Assembly: GCF_025398195.1 (NCBI RefSeq)
Contig: NZ_JAODNV010000012.1
Span: forward strand, 107,559-171,558
Length of the DNA stretch: 64,000 nt
Reading direction: 5' to 3'
DNA from: Chelativorans petroleitrophicus
GTDB lineage: Bacteria; Pseudomonadota; Alphaproteobacteria; Rhizobiales; Rhizobiaceae
Shown here: one piece after another, positions 1 to 9,928 of the stretch
How the letters are laid out: each line of letters begins with the position of its first letter
Position numbering within the stretch: position 1 is the first letter of the stretch
Made by a program: the position numbers and the translations under genes
Notes under the pieces: generated by a model
Database searches by the model: none
What the model saw: only the letters and a program-made list of their open reading frames with translations
What the model was told of the DNA's origin: nothing

Positions 1-1
1 G

Positions 2-190
2 ATGACCGAAAGTCCCAAGGCGCTCTATGTCTGGGCTCCGATAGAGGATTCACTCAAGCGCCTCGACCGTGAGATTGTGGAAAACTCCATCCGCTTCGCT
101 TGGGCGGAGATCATACGCGACTTTCGCAAACGCGCCGTTCCTGCTGAAATCGCTGCGGATTTCCGGCAGAGGGAGTTTGCCAAACTCTGA
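2..190 (+). CDS. Hypothetical protein, possibly the C-terminal end of a longer gene
   Basis: A 62-residue open frame begins with an ATG at the very edge of the window, so it may be the tail of a longer protein that starts upstream. The peptide is charged, soluble-looking and mostly helical in character (for example SLKRLDREIVENSIRF), with no signal peptide or membrane segment. I do not recognise a family. It ends about 80 bp before the convergent methyltransferase gene. Confidence 0.4.
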   Translation: MTESPKALYVWAPIEDSLKRLDREIVENSIRFAWAEIIRDFRKRAVPAEIAADFRQREFAKL

Positions 191-268
191 CCGTGGCTCC
201 CTTTCCGTTCGACCTCAATCCCAGGCGTATCGTCAGCCGCTGATCGTTCGTAGGCGGCCGTGTCGGTG

Positions 269-1099
269 CTATCTGCGCCGGCAGATCATCTCCACCGGGG
301 CGATCAACCCGCGCTCCAAGTTGACCACCATGTTGGCGATCTTCTCCGCCGCGCTCGGCCCCATATGGAGGTGAATGCCGAGCGGCGGCAGGCCGCTTTC
401 GCTGATGCGCTTCCGTACCCGGTGGAAGAAATCGAGAGCGAAATCGCGCCGGTTTTCCTCGGCCATCACCTCGAAGCCGTTCCGTTCGAGTGCCTGCCGG
501 TACGCAAGAGGGGTGGCGAGAATGGAAAGGGCTGGCGTTTCGGCCCAGGGGACCGGGTAGGACAGGTCCCCGTCGGCGGTGCGCATCACCTCGTAGAGCC
601 CGAAGACCGCCTGCGGCTTGACTACGCGCGCGACCTCGGCGCAGAGCTTCTCCTTGTCAGCGATGTTCATGGACACGTGGATCAAGGTGGCCGCATCGAA
701 GCTTTCCGCGTCGAAGGGGAGCGCCGTGGCGCTGCCGATTCTGAACGTCACCCGGTCGGTAAGGCCGACCATAGCTGTCAGGCTCCCGGCGACCTGGACA
801 TACTCGGGCGTGACATCGATTCCGGTGACGCGGCAGCCATAGCGGCTGGCAAAAAAGCGGGCGGGCCCGCCGATGCCGGAGCCGATGTCGAGGACACTCA
901 TGCCCTCCTTGAGGCCGAGCCCTTCCGCCAGATGAACGGTGGCGTCGCGCCCGCCCATGTGAAATTCGTCAACCGGAGCGAGATCGTCCGGCTGAAGCCT
1001 CTCGAGGCTGAGCCCCGCGGCGATCAGACCATTGCGGATCGCCTCTTCGAGTGAACCATGGGTCCAGTGGCGGACCACATCCTGTTCGATCGGTGTCAT
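269..1099 (-). CDS. Class I SAM-dependent methyltransferase
   Basis: This 276-residue protein has the Rossmann-fold SAM-binding signature VLDIGSGIGGPARFFA (about residues 90-105), followed by an acidic residue at the end of strand 2 (VTGIDVTPEYV). The Gly-rich loop and overall layout resemble the sarcosine/dimethylglycine and ubiquinone/sterol-type small-molecule methyltransferases. The substrate cannot be assigned. The ATG at 1099 is supported by a strong Shine-Dalgarno (GGAGGAGG) about 6 bases upstream. It diverges from a truncated HxlR regulator at 1303, which may once have controlled it. Confidence 0.85.
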   Translation of the reverse strand: MTPIEQDVVRHWTHGSLEEAIRNGLIAAGLSLERLQPDDLAPVDEFHMGGRDATVHLAEGLGLKEGMSVLDIGSGIGGPARFFASRYGCRVTGIDVTPEYVQVAGSLTAMVGLTDRVTFRIGSATALPFDAESFDAATLIHVSMNIADKEKLCAEVARVVKPQAVFGLYEVMRTADGDLSYPVPWAETPALSILATPLAYRQALERNGFEVMAEENRRDFALDFFHRVRKRISESGLPPLGIHLHMGPSAAEKIANMVVNLERGLIAPVEMICRRR

Positions 1100-1302
1100 C
1101 TTGTCCTCCTCCCGAGCGCGCCGGCGATAGCTCTCATCCGCGCCAGCCTTTCCGGAATGCGGCGGCCAGGCTGCGCGCCGCGTTTTCTTTTCCGAATGCT
1201 CCAGCCGGACAGCATGCGCGCGCGGGGGAGATAACTCCAGTCCATAATTTGAAACGGCATCAAGAGCAGCTTTGAATTATACTTGGCCTTGATGGAGGCT
1301 TC

Positions 1303-1455
1303 ATGGAACACGGCCAGCTTTGCCCTTTGGCCAAAGCCTCGGAGATTCTTGCCGAACGTTGGACGCTTCTGGTGATACGGCAGCTGCTCTCAGGCGATCT
1401 GGAGGCTCCGGAAGCCGCGATCTGCGTCGGGCTTTTCGCTCGTGACTGCTTCTGA
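1303..1455 (+). pseudogene. Truncated HxlR-family transcriptional regulator
   Basis: A 50-codon open frame reads CPLAKASEILAERWTLLVIR at residues 7-26, the conserved N-terminal cysteine and helix of HxlR winged-helix regulators (typically 100-150 residues). After GD at about residue 32 the family similarity stops and the frame terminates, so the recognition helix and wing are missing. It sits divergent from the methyltransferase at 269-1099, the usual arrangement for HxlR control of a neighbour. I read it as a remnant, not a functional repressor. Confidence 0.65.
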
Positions 1456-1661
1456 GCCCGTGCGAAGCGCACGGGCGAACCTGAACGTCGGCCGGAAGAC
1501 GCTGGCCTCGAGCCTGGCGCCTGGCACGGCGGGGGCGAGAAGAAGGCCTGACCCACGCCATGGCGGCAGCCTCTCGCCCAGCATCATTAGCCCATCGGAA
1601 GCACTGCGCTCAGATTTGACAGCCGGAACCGGGAACCGGCGCGGCCTGGCGCTGCCGTCGC

Positions 1662-2951
1662 CTACCTTTGGTCGATCGGCACGTAGTCGCGCTGGGGGGC
1701 GCCGGTGTAGAGTTGGCGGGGGCGCCCGATCTTCTGTTGCGGGTCCTCGATCATTTCCTTCCACTGGGCGATCCAGCCCACGGTGCGCGCCAGCGCGAAG
1801 AGCACGGTGAACATGGTGGTCGGGAAGCCGAGCGCCCGGAGCGTGATGCCGGAATAGAAGTCGATATTCGGGTAAAGCTTCTTCTCGATGAAATACTCGT
1901 CCGTGAGCGCGATTCGCTCCAGCTCCATGGCGATTTCGAGTTGCGGATCGTCCTTGATGCCGAGCTCCGCCAGCACCTCATGGCAGGTCTTCTGCATGAT
2001 CTTGGCGCGCGGATCGTAGTTCTTGTAGACGCGGTGGCCGAAGCCCATGAGGCGGAACGGATCGTTCTTGTCCTTGGCGCGGGCGATGTATTCGGGGATG
2101 CGGTCCGGCGTGCCGATTTCCGCCAGCATGTTGAGGGCCGCCTCATTGGCGCCGCCATGGGCCGGACCCCAGAGGCATGCAATACCCGCGGCGATGCAGG
2201 CGAAGGGGTTGGCGCCGGAGGAGCCGGCAAGCCGCACGGTGGAGGTGGAAGCGTTCTGCTCGTGATCGGCGTGCAGGATGAAAATACGGTCCATGGCGCG
2301 GGCGAGCACCGGATTGACCTTGTATTCCTCGCACGGCACCGCGAAGCACATATGCAGGAAATTCGCCGCGTAGCTGAGCTCATTGCGCGGATAGATGAAG
2401 GGCTGGCCGACATGATACTTGTAGGTCATGGCGGCGATGGTGGGCATCTTGGCGATCATGCGTATGGAAGCGACCATACGCTGGTGCGGGTCCGAGATGT
2501 CCGTGGAGTCGTGATAGAAGGCCGAAAGCGCGCCGACCATGCCGCACATCACCGCCATGGGATGCGCATCGCGCCGGAAGCCCGTGAAGAAGCGCGACAT
2601 CTGCTCGTGCAGCATGGTGTGCCGCGTCACGCGCTGGTCGAAATCCTCTTTCTGGGCCTTGGTCGGCAGTTCGCCATAAAGCAGGAGGTAACAGACCTCC
2701 AGGAAATCCCCCTGCTCGGCAAGCTGCTCGATGGGATAGCCGCGATGCAGAAGAATGCCCTGTTCCCCGTCGATGTAGGTGATCTTGGATTCGCAGCTGG
2801 CCGTGGAGGTGAAGCCGGGATCGTAGGTGAACATCCCGGTGTTTGAGTAAAGCGAGCCGATGTCGATGACATCTGGGCCGATCGTTCCTCGCCGCACGTT
2901 GAGCTCATGCGTTTTCCCGCCAAGTTCCAGTCTCACGGTCGAGTTGGCCAT
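1662..2951 (-). CDS. gltA: Citrate synthase, type I
   Basis: This 429-residue enzyme condenses acetyl-CoA and oxaloacetate to citrate at the entry of the TCA cycle in the cytosol. Family hallmarks are visible: an N-terminal domain with [20 protein letters not shown], the histidine segment [12 protein letters not shown] (about residue 230), [14 protein letters not shown] (about residue 307) with the active-site His and Arg, and a C-terminal [13 protein letters not shown] containing the catalytic Asp region. Length matches hexameric gram-negative GltA. The ATG has an AGAGGTGAT ribosome site. gltA, gltX and comEC follow one another here as in other Rhizobiales. Confidence 0.97.
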   Translation of the reverse strand: MANSTVRLELGGKTHELNVRRGTIGPDVIDIGSLYSNTGMFTYDPGFTSTASCESKITYIDGEQGILLHRGYPIEQLAEQGDFLEVCYLLLYGELPTKAQKEDFDQRVTRHTMLHEQMSRFFTGFRRDAHPMAVMCGMVGALSAFYHDSTDISDPHQRMVASIRMIAKMPTIAAMTYKYHVGQPFIYPRNELSYAANFLHMCFAVPCEEYKVNPVLARAMDRIFILHADHEQNASTSTVRLAGSSGANPFACIAAGIACLWGPAHGGANEAALNMLAEIGTPDRIPEYIARAKDKNDPFRLMGFGHRVYKNYDPRAKIMQKTCHEVLAELGIKDDPQLEIAMELERIALTDEYFIEKKLYPNIDFYSGITLRALGFPTTMFTVLFALARTVGWIAQWKEMIEDPQQKIGRPRQLYTGAPQRDYVPIDQR

Positions 2952-3123
2952 CGCGTATCACCTCTCTGTTATTGGGACTTGGGCGGGAAGCAGAAGTCGC
3001 CACCGCTCATGGTGCGGGAGGGCCGTAGGGCACCTGTCCATTCGGTGTAGCTAGCGCATTTGCCCTTCTCTGCCAAGCTTGACAGCGGGCAGTTTTGCGT
3101 TGCAGCAAATGCGGTTCCGCCCG

Positions 3124-4551
3124 TCATCTGGCGGCGGCCTGGTCGCGGATGCGTCCGAGTGCCTCCTCGCGGCCGAGAACGGCAAGCACGTCGAAAATGC
3201 CGGGGGAGGTGGTGCGCCCGGTGAGGGTCGCCCGCAGCGGCTGCGCCACTTTTCCGAGCTTTAGGCCCGTCCTTTCGGCATAGGCGCGCACCACGGCCTC
3301 CGTCGACTCCGCCGACCAGTCCTCGATGCGTGCGAATTCCTCTGCCAGCTCGGCAAGCATGGCCCGCGCGTCCGGATCGAGCAGGTTGGCTGCCTTTTCA
3401 TCAATCTGAAGCGGACGCTCGGCAAAGAGAAATCCTGCTCCATCAAGAAGTTCGACCAATGTCTTAGCGCGTTCCTTGAGGCCAGGCATAGCGGCGCGGA
3501 GCTGAGCCTTGCGCTTCTCGTCCATACGGTCGAGCAGTCGCTTCCCGCCCTCCAGATGGGGCAGGGTTTCGAGGAAGATGTTCAACAGCGTGTCATCGTC
3601 CGTGCGGCGCATGTGAATGCCATTCAGCGCTTCGAGCTTCTGGAAATCGAAGCGCGCGGCGGCCTTGTTGATGTCCTCGATCTCGAACCACTGGATCATC
3701 TCTTCAGTGGTCATCACCTCGTCATCACCGTGGCTCCAGCCGAGGCGGGCGAGATAGTTGCGTAGGGCGGACGGCAGGTAGCCCATGGCGCGGTAGGCTT
3801 CGACCCCCAGCGCGCCGTGCCGCTTGGAAAGCTTGGCGCCGTCCGGCCCGTGAATGAGGGGCACGTGGGCCATGACGGGAACCTCCCAGCCCATGGCCTG
3901 ATAGATCAGCGTCTGGCGGGCGGCGTTCGTCAGATGATCGTCGCCGCGGATGATGTGGGTCACGCCCATGTCGTGATCGTCCACCACGACTGCGTGCATG
4001 TAGGTGGGCGAGCCGTCGGACCGCAGGATGATGAAGTCGTCGAGATCCTTGTTGGGAAAGCGTACCACGCCCTGCACGCGGTCATCGACAATCGTTTCGC
4101 CCTCGCGCGGGGCCTTGATGCGGATCACGGGCTTGACGCCGGCCGGGGCCTCACTCGGATCGCGGTCACGCCAGGGGCTGAAGAAGCGCGGCGGCTTGCC
4201 TTCCGCGCGTGCTTTCTCGCGCGCGGCCTCGACTTCCTCCGGTGAGGCATAGCAGTAGTAGGCGGCACCTCTGGCCACCAGTTCTTCCGCCACCTCGCGG
4301 TGGCGCTCCGCGCGGGCGAACTGCGAGACCGGCTCCCCATCCCATTCGAGCCCGAGCCATTTCAGCCCGTCGAGGATGGCGGCGGTGGCCTCCGGTGTCG
4401 AGCGCTGCCGGTCCGTATCCTCGATGCGCAGGAGCATCTTGCCGCCGGTATGCCGGGCATAGAGCCAGTTGAAGAGCGCCGTGCGCGCACCGCCGATATG
4501 GAGGAAACCGGTCGGCGACGGCGCGAAGCGTGTGATGACGTTATCGGGCAT
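3124..4551 (-). CDS. gltX: Glutamyl-tRNA synthetase (copy 1)
   Basis: Class I aminoacyl-tRNA synthetase that charges tRNA-Glu with glutamate. The HIGH signature appears as [19 protein letters not shown] near the N-terminus and the KMSKS equivalent as [11 protein letters not shown] in the middle, followed by an anticodon-binding helical domain ending near [11 protein letters not shown] chose the ATG at 4551 ([15 protein letters not shown], 475 residues), because family members begin just before the RFAPSPTG strand; an in-frame ATG at 4617 would add 22 unlikely residues. A second, divergent GluRS gene lies at 12880-14250. It is divergent from comEC, about 110 bp away. Confidence 0.96.
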   Translation of the reverse strand: MPDNVITRFAPSPTGFLHIGGARTALFNWLYARHTGGKMLLRIEDTDRQRSTPEATAAILDGLKWLGLEWDGEPVSQFARAERHREVAEELVARGAAYYCYASPEEVEAAREKARAEGKPPRFFSPWRDRDPSEAPAGVKPVIRIKAPREGETIVDDRVQGVVRFPNKDLDDFIILRSDGSPTYMHAVVVDDHDMGVTHIIRGDDHLTNAARQTLIYQAMGWEVPVMAHVPLIHGPDGAKLSKRHGALGVEAYRAMGYLPSALRNYLARLGWSHGDDEVMTTEEMIQWFEIEDINKAAARFDFQKLEALNGIHMRRTDDDTLLNIFLETLPHLEGGKRLLDRMDEKRKAQLRAAMPGLKERAKTLVELLDGAGFLFAERPLQIDEKAANLLDPDARAMLAELAEEFARIEDWSAESTEAVVRAYAERTGLKLGKVAQPLRATLTGRTTSPGIFDVLAVLGREEALGRIRDQAAAR

Positions 4552-4661
4552 GCTGTTGTCCGGATGTTCTGGCGCGGTGCAGTTCACCGGCGCGGGTGGA
4601 AATCGGCTGCCCGTCATGTAGCATAGGATGAAAGGGGTGCAAGCGCCTGAAGGGGACAGGC

Positions 4662-7040
4662 ATGGGGGGCGAAAGGGCGGCGACGCCGGACGGCGAGCGT
4701 GCGCATTTTCTGCTGGCGGACATGGAGATACATGTCATGCCGCCTGCAGACCAGACCGTGGCACGGTGGCCGGCGGGCGGGAAGCCATCCCTGCCGCCTA
4801 GCGCCGCGTCCCGTTTGCGGACCAGCCTTTGGCAGCGCCTTCACCTGCAGGCGGCTGAGGCACTTGCCAAGGATGCAGCGCGCGGGGCTGCGTTCCTGTG
4901 CCTGCCGGTTCTGCTGGCGGGCGGAGCCGCTTTCTATTTCGGCCTCAGGCAGGAGCCCGGCACGGCACCGCTTGTTGTCATTCTGGCGTTTCTCGCCATT
5001 TCAGCCTTTCTGGCGCGGCACAGACCGGTTCTGTTCGTGCCACTGACGGGATGCCTTGTCTTCGCGCTCGGCGTGGCGGCGGCGAAGCTGGAGACCTGGC
5101 GCGCGGCAACGCCCATGATCGGTTCGGAGATCACCACGCGGATCACCGGAAGGCTGGTCCGGCTGGAAGATCAGGCGAGTGGAAGGGTCCGGCTTACCGT
5201 TGACGTGCTTGCCACGGAGCGGCCGCACTTGCGCTACGCGCCGGAACGGGTGCGGGTCACGGCGAGATCCGTCCCCGACGGGCTGCAACCCGGCGAGGGC
5301 GTTGCCGGGCTTGTGCGGCTGATGCCGCCGCCCGGTCCCGTGCGGCCGGGAAGCTACGATTTCGGCTTCACCAGCTTCTTTCGCGGCCTGGGCGCCATCG
5401 GCTTCTTCATGTCGAATGTGGAGCGTGTGGAGTTGGACGAGCCACTACCCGTATGGGCGCGCCCGGCGCGCTGGCTGGAAAGCGCGCGGCTGGCGTTGGC
5501 GGAGCGCATCCGCGCCCATGTCTCGGGGCCCGAAGGGGAGGTCGCCGTGGCCATGATCGTCGGTTTCCGGCCGGGCATCCCGGAGGAAACCAACGAATGG
5601 CTCCGCCGCTCCGGCCTCGCGCACATCCTGTCCATCTCCGGGCTCCACATGGCGCTTGTCGCCATGACGGTGATGACGATGCTTCGGACGGGCGCGGCGC
5701 TGTTCCCGGGCTTTGCCTCGCGCGTGCCGGTAAAGAAATATGCTGCCGCAGCTGCACTGGCCTTCTGCACGCTCTATCTCTTCATCTCCGGCGGCGACGT
5801 GGCGGCCGAACGCAGCTACATCATGCTTGCGGTGATGCTTGCCGCGCTCCTCTTCGACCGCGCGGCCATCACCATGCGCAACGTCGCGATTGCGGCGCTC
5901 GTCATCGTCGCGCTTTCCCCGCATGAGGTGGTGGGGCCCAGCTTTCAGATGTCGTTCGCCGCGACCGCCGCGCTGGTGGCGGGCTATGCTGTCTGGAGCG
6001 AGTGGCGGCGGCGCAGGCGGGAATTCTCGCCTCCGCCGTCCGGTTCGCTCGTGCGCCGGGCGATGCGAGCGGCATTTGCCTTCCTTGCGGGGCTCGCAGC
6101 CACCTCGCTGATCGCCGGGACGGCGACCGCGCTTTACAGCGTGTGGCATTTCCAGCGCGCGGCCCCCATGGGCCTTCCGGCCAATCTCACCGCCATGCCG
6201 CTGGTCTCGCTGGTCGTTATGCCCTCGGCGGTGATGGCCATGCTGGCGCTGCCTTTTGGCCTCGACGGTTTTTTCCTCAAGATCATGGTACATGGCATTG
6301 CCGGCGTGATCGCCATCGCGCGATGGTTCTCGGATCATTCGCCGGTGGATGCGGTGGGGATCGTTCCGCTTCCGGCGGTACTTTTTCTTACCGTTGCGCT
6401 GGTCATTCTGGTCGTGTCCACTACATGGGTCCGGCTTGCGGCATTGCCCTTTCTGGTGCTGGGGCTGGCGTTGATAGCGGGCAGGGAATTGCCCGATGTT
6501 CTTGTTGCCGAGGATGCAAGGCTGGTCGGCGTGGGCGATCCGGCCGGCCGCATTGCCGTCAACCGCAGCCGTCCTAACGGCTTTACCATCGACGACTGGA
6601 CACGCGCGCTGATGGCCGAAGAGATGCTGAAGCCGCGTAATGCAACCGTGCGGCCTTCGCCGGATGACCCGGCGCTCGCCGAACCGGGCTTCGTCTGCGG
6701 CGACGGGTTGTGTCTGGCGCGCCATGCAAGCGGCGCTCTCATCGCCCACACGCAGGACTCCGCCGCGGCACGGGTGGTCTGCGGCGCGGCGGCCCTGATC
6801 GTTATGGACGACGTGACGGCAGGCAACGTGTGCGGGGCAGGGGAGGCGGCGGTGATCACCAAGCGCGATCTGGCGCGCAGGGGTGCGGCAGCCATCCGAC
6901 TGGTGCGCGACGGGGCGTCAATGCGGGCGGAAGCGACCTTCGCGGTCGAGGAGCCCTTTCGCCCGTGGCATGACTACCGGGCGTGGTCGCGCGCCGCGCG
7001 CGGACTGCCGCCATATCGCCGGGAGGAAGGCGAGGAATGA
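4662..7040 (+). CDS. comEC: ComEC/Rec2-family DNA uptake channel protein
   Basis: This 792-residue polytopic inner-membrane protein has a DUF4131 N-terminal segment with two early membrane helices (about residues 80-135), an OB-like soluble part, then the ComEC/Rec2 competence domain with its signature [14 protein letters not shown] (about residue 325) and a run of membrane helices to about residue 610. The C-terminal 150 residues are a soluble domain in the place of the metallo-beta-lactamase domain, but I do not see an HxHxDH motif, as is common in alphaproteobacterial ComEC. AAGGGGA lies about 8 bases before the ATG. It presumably moves single-stranded DNA across the inner membrane. Confidence 0.9.
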   Translation: MGGERAATPDGERAHFLLADMEIHVMPPADQTVARWPAGGKPSLPPSAASRLRTSLWQRLHLQAAEALAKDAARGAAFLCLPVLLAGGAAFYFGLRQEPGTAPLVVILAFLAISAFLARHRPVLFVPLTGCLVFALGVAAAKLETWRAATPMIGSEITTRITGRLVRLEDQASGRVRLTVDVLATERPHLRYAPERVRVTARSVPDGLQPGEGVAGLVRLMPPPGPVRPGSYDFGFTSFFRGLGAIGFFMSNVERVELDEPLPVWARPARWLESARLALAERIRAHVSGPEGEVAVAMIVGFRPGIPEETNEWLRRSGLAHILSISGLHMALVAMTVMTMLRTGAALFPGFASRVPVKKYAAAAALAFCTLYLFISGGDVAAERSYIMLAVMLAALLFDRAAITMRNVAIAALVIVALSPHEVVGPSFQMSFAATAALVAGYAVWSEWRRRRREFSPPPSGSLVRRAMRAAFAFLAGLAATSLIAGTATALYSVWHFQRAAPMGLPANLTAMPLVSLVVMPSAVMAMLALPFGLDGFFLKIMVHGIAGVIAIARWFSDHSPVDAVGIVPLPAVLFLTVALVILVVSTTWVRLAALPFLVLGLALIAGRELPDVLVAEDARLVGVGDPAGRIAVNRSRPNGFTIDDWTRALMAEEMLKPRNATVRPSPDDPALAEPGFVCGDGLCLARHASGALIAHTQDSAAARVVCGAAALIVMDDVTAGNVCGAGEAAVITKRDLARRGAAAIRLVRDGASMRAEATFAVEEPFRPWHDYRAWSRAARGLPPYRREEGEE

Positions 7041-7044
7041 TCGG

Positions 7045-7072
7045 GCGCGGCCGTAGCTCAGACAGGCCGCGC
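7045..7072 (+). terminator. Hairpin after comEC
   Basis: A perfect 8-bp inverted repeat, GCGCGGCC at 7045-7052 and GGCCGCGC at 7065-7072, with a 12-base loop starts four bases after the comEC stop. No T-run follows, so intrinsic termination is plausible but not proven. The loop contains GTAGCTCAG, which looks tRNA-like, but no tRNA fold is present. Confidence 0.4.
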
Positions 7073-7194
7073 GTGCGGTGACAGCAGAAGCATTATTCTG
7101 TCGTCTCCCGGGCATTTGCGGGGTAGTATCCTTCCCGGCCTTCCGCTAAATAGCCGCTTGCCGGCCGGTAAAGCCCGTGTCCGGGGGCAAGCCT

Positions 7195-8586
7195 ATGGGT
7201 GTTGATATGACAAAATGGTCGCCGAATTCGTGGAGGAACAAGCCGATCAGCCAGGTTCCGGCTTATCCGGACCCTGCTGCGCTCGCCGAGGTCGAGGCGC
7301 GCATGGCGACCTATCCGCCGCTCGTTTTTGCGGGCGAGGCACGCAAGCTGAAGAAGGCGCTGGCCGCCGTCGCCAATGGCGAGGGCTTTCTGCTTCAGGG
7401 CGGCGACTGCGCCGAGAGCTTCGCCGAGCATGGCGCGGACAACATCCGTGACTTCTTCCGCGTCTTCCTTCAGATGGCCGTGGTCCTGACCTTCGCTGGC
7501 GCCCAGCCGGTGGTGAAAGTGGGCCGGATTGCCGGCCAGTTCGCCAAGCCGCGGTCTTCTCCGACCGAGGAGAAGGACGGCGTGGTGCTGGACTCCTATC
7601 GCGGCGACATCATCAACGGCATCGAGTTTACGGAAGCCTCACGCACGCCTGATCCGGCGCGCCAGGAAATGGCCTACCGGCAGTCGGCCGCTACGCTGAA
7701 CCTGCTGCGCGCCTTTGCCCAGGGCGGCTATGCCAATCTGGAAAACGTGCACAAGTGGATGGTGAGCTTCATCTCCGACAGCCCGCAGGCGGAGCGCTAC
7801 CGGGCGCTGGCCGACCGCATCACGGAGACGATGGACTTCATGCGGGCCATCGGGATTACCGCCGATACCCATCCTTCGCTGCGTGAGACGGATTTCTACA
7901 CCAGCCATGAGGCGCTGCTTCTGGGCTACGAGGAGGCGCTGACGCGCATCGACTCGACCACCGGCGACTGGTACGCCACGTCCGGGCACATGATCTGGAT
8001 CGGCGACCGCACGCGCCAGCCCGACCACGCCCATGTGGAGTACTGCCGCGGCGTGAAGAACCCGCTGGGGCTCAAGTGCGGGCCGTCGCTCGAGCCCGAG
8101 ACGCTTATCCGGCTGATCGACATCCTCAACCCGCAGAACGAGCCGGGACGGCTGACGCTAATCGCCCGCTTCGGCGCGGAGAAGGTGGCCGATCACCTGC
8201 CGAAGCTCATCCGGGCGGTGGAGAAGGAAGGCCGCAAGGTGGTGTGGTCGTGCGACCCCATGCATGGCAACACGATTTCGCTCAACGGCTACAAGACGCG
8301 GCCCTTCGACCGCATCCTTTCGGAAGTTCAGACCTTCTTCGACGTGCATCGCGCCGAGGGGACGCATCCGGGCGGCATCCATATCGAGATGACGGGCAAG
8401 AACGTCACCGAATGCACCGGCGGCGCGCGCGCGATCTCGGCCGACGATCTGTCCAACCGCTACCACACCCATTGCGATCCGCGGCTCAATGCGGATCAGG
8501 CGCTGGAGCTTGCTTTCCTGGTGGCCGAGCTGCTCAAGAAGGATGCGGCTGCGCACAGCGAGAAAAGGGCAGCGGCGGCGGTGTAG
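7195..8586 (+). CDS. aroG: 3-deoxy-7-phosphoheptulonate synthase, class II
   Basis: This enzyme condenses phosphoenolpyruvate and erythrose 4-phosphate, the first step of the shikimate pathway. The class II (plant/actinobacterial-like) family is clear from its length (463 residues) and motifs: [13 protein letters not shown] with the metal-binding cysteine, [34 protein letters not shown], and [15 protein letters not shown] followed by HTHCDPRLN near the end. The ATG at 7195 has a GGGGG tract 7 bases upstream. An in-frame GTG at 7177 and ATG at 7207 ([10 protein letters not shown], a common family start) are alternatives. Confidence 0.95.
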   Translation: MGVDMTKWSPNSWRNKPISQVPAYPDPAALAEVEARMATYPPLVFAGEARKLKKALAAVANGEGFLLQGGDCAESFAEHGADNIRDFFRVFLQMAVVLTFAGAQPVVKVGRIAGQFAKPRSSPTEEKDGVVLDSYRGDIINGIEFTEASRTPDPARQEMAYRQSAATLNLLRAFAQGGYANLENVHKWMVSFISDSPQAERYRALADRITETMDFMRAIGITADTHPSLRETDFYTSHEALLLGYEEALTRIDSTTGDWYATSGHMIWIGDRTRQPDHAHVEYCRGVKNPLGLKCGPSLEPETLIRLIDILNPQNEPGRLTLIARFGAEKVADHLPKLIRAVEKEGRKVVWSCDPMHGNTISLNGYKTRPFDRILSEVQTFFDVHRAEGTHPGGIHIEMTGKNVTECTGGARAISADDLSNRYHTHCDPRLNADQALELAFLVAELLKKDAAAHSEKRAAAAV

Positions 8587-8625
8587 GGCAGGTACAGGCC
8601 GCGCTGGGCTGCACTAGAACTTTGC

Positions 8626-8650
8626 CAAGGCCCGCTCAATGCGGGCCTTG
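8626..8650 (+). terminator. Strong hairpin after the DAHP synthase gene
   Basis: A perfect 10-bp stem (CAAGGCCCGC / GCGGGCCTTG) with a 5-base loop lies 40 bp after the aroG stop. It lacks a downstream T-run, so its strength as an intrinsic terminator is uncertain. The rest of 8587-8843 holds no gene that I can support. Confidence 0.5.
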
Positions 8651-8843
8651 CCGTGACTGCGGGTGCTTGCCTCGCCTCAAGTGAAGGGAAAGGTGTCTCG
8701 GGTGAGGGCCCTGCCTCGTGCTCCGGCGTGGTGCTCCGGCTTGTCCGATCCGCGATGCTGATCGCTTTGTTCAAATCTTTTGCGGTGTTGGCAAGCCTTC
8801 CTCGTGCCATGATGGATCAGGTGGCCGGAGGCGGAGGTGACGA

Positions 8844-9269
8844 ATGGATGAGATCAGGACTGGCGGCTGTCTATGCGGCGCGGTGCGGTATCGTGTGAAG
8901 GGTGCCCTGCGCGGCATCGTTTACTGCCATTGCTCGCAGTGCCGCAAGCAGACGGGCCATTTCTATGCCGCAACGAACGCTGCCGACGAGCAGCTTACGG
9001 TGGAAGGGGCGGACAATCTCACCTGGTATGCGGCGTCGGATTTCGCTAGGCGGGGCTTTTGCAGCAGGTGCGGATCGGCGCTGTTCTGGAAGCGCAACGG
9101 CGCGAGTGTCACTTCGTTTCTCGCAGGTAGCCTGGATCAGCCGAGCGGGCTTGCGGGCGAGGCGCATATCTTCGTGGCCGACAAGGGCGACTATTATGAG
9201 ATCGATGACGGGCTGCCGCAGTTCTCCCGCTCGAGGCCGGATGTTCCCGTTGCCGGTGATGCCGGCTGA
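8844..9269 (+). CDS. GFA-family (CENP-V/Gfa-like) zinc protein
   Basis: This 141-residue protein has the GFA domain cysteine pattern: GGCLCGAVRY near the N-terminus, YCHCSQCRKQTG around residue 28 and FCSRCGSALFW around residue 70. The fold binds two zinc ions and includes glutathione-dependent formaldehyde-activating enzyme, but most members, including this one, have no proven reaction. An AGGTGA ribosome site precedes the ATG. The hemerythrin-like gene follows after 17 bp, so the two are probably co-transcribed. Confidence 0.88.
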   Translation: MDEIRTGGCLCGAVRYRVKGALRGIVYCHCSQCRKQTGHFYAATNAADEQLTVEGADNLTWYAASDFARRGFCSRCGSALFWKRNGASVTSFLAGSLDQPSGLAGEAHIFVADKGDYYEIDDGLPQFSRSRPDVPVAGDAG

Positions 9270-9286
9270 TCTGCTGGAAGGGATGA

Positions 9287-9883
9287 ATGACCGAGCTTCC
9301 GAACGACTTTCTGCTTGAAAACCGGAAAGGGCTGCCGCCCGACCTGCGTTTTCTCGTGGAGAAATATCCGCGCGAGATCTGGGACGGACATGCCAATCTG
9401 GGCGACACGGCCCGGTTCTGGTTGCAGCGGCACGACATGTTCCGCGAACTGGGCGGCATGCTTCAGGCGAGCGTGGGAGACTACCGGGAGGGGCGGTTGT
9501 CGCCCGCCGATTTCTCGCGCTGGTTCGCGCCGCGGCTGCGCTTCTTCCTGCATCAGCTTCACGGCCATCACCAGATCGAGGATCTGCACTATTTCCCCAT
9601 TTTCGCGGAGGCGGAACGGCGGCTGAAGCGCGGGTTCGACATTCTGGACAGCGACCATCATGTGATCCACGAGGCGCTGGAGCGCAACGCCGAGAAGGGG
9701 CGCGAATTCCTGCTTGCCCTGCAGCAGAATGCCGACAGACAGCGTTTTGCGGCCGACGCCTATGCGGACGAGAACGAGCGGCTGATCCACATGCTGACCC
9801 GGCACCTTTACGACGAGGAGGACCTGATCATTCCAGTCATCCTCGACCGGGGCGAGGGACCGCTGGGTCTTTCGGGCTACTGA
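9287..9883 (+). CDS. Hemerythrin-like domain protein
   Basis: This 198-residue, all-helical cytosolic protein has the spaced His and acidic residues of the hemerythrin HHE cation-binding fold: HQLHGHHQIEDLHYFP (about residues 88-103), DSDHHVIHEALE (about residue 123) and LTRHLYDEEDLIIP (about residue 171). Such proteins bind a di-iron centre and can act in oxygen, NO or iron handling; the specific role here is unknown. It lies between a GFA gene and nadE on the same strand. Confidence 0.82.
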   Translation: MTELPNDFLLENRKGLPPDLRFLVEKYPREIWDGHANLGDTARFWLQRHDMFRELGGMLQASVGDYREGRLSPADFSRWFAPRLRFFLHQLHGHHQIEDLHYFPIFAEAERRLKRGFDILDSDHHVIHEALERNAEKGREFLLALQQNADRQRFAADAYADENERLIHMLTRHLYDEEDLIIPVILDRGEGPLGLSGY

Positions 9884-9928
9884 CCGGTCATTCTTGCCAG
9901 GCCGCGGGTCGCGGGCTACAGGAGCGCC

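Noticed and set aside
5445..6749. Long antisense open frame opposite comEC
   Set aside because: It is rich in Arg, His, Gly and Gln, which is typical of the antisense of a GC-rich membrane-protein gene, and comEC is unambiguous.
7040..7080. tRNA-like GTAGCTCAG in the segment after comEC
   Set aside because: The surrounding bases form a plain 8-bp hairpin and there is no acceptor stem, anticodon arm or T-arm.
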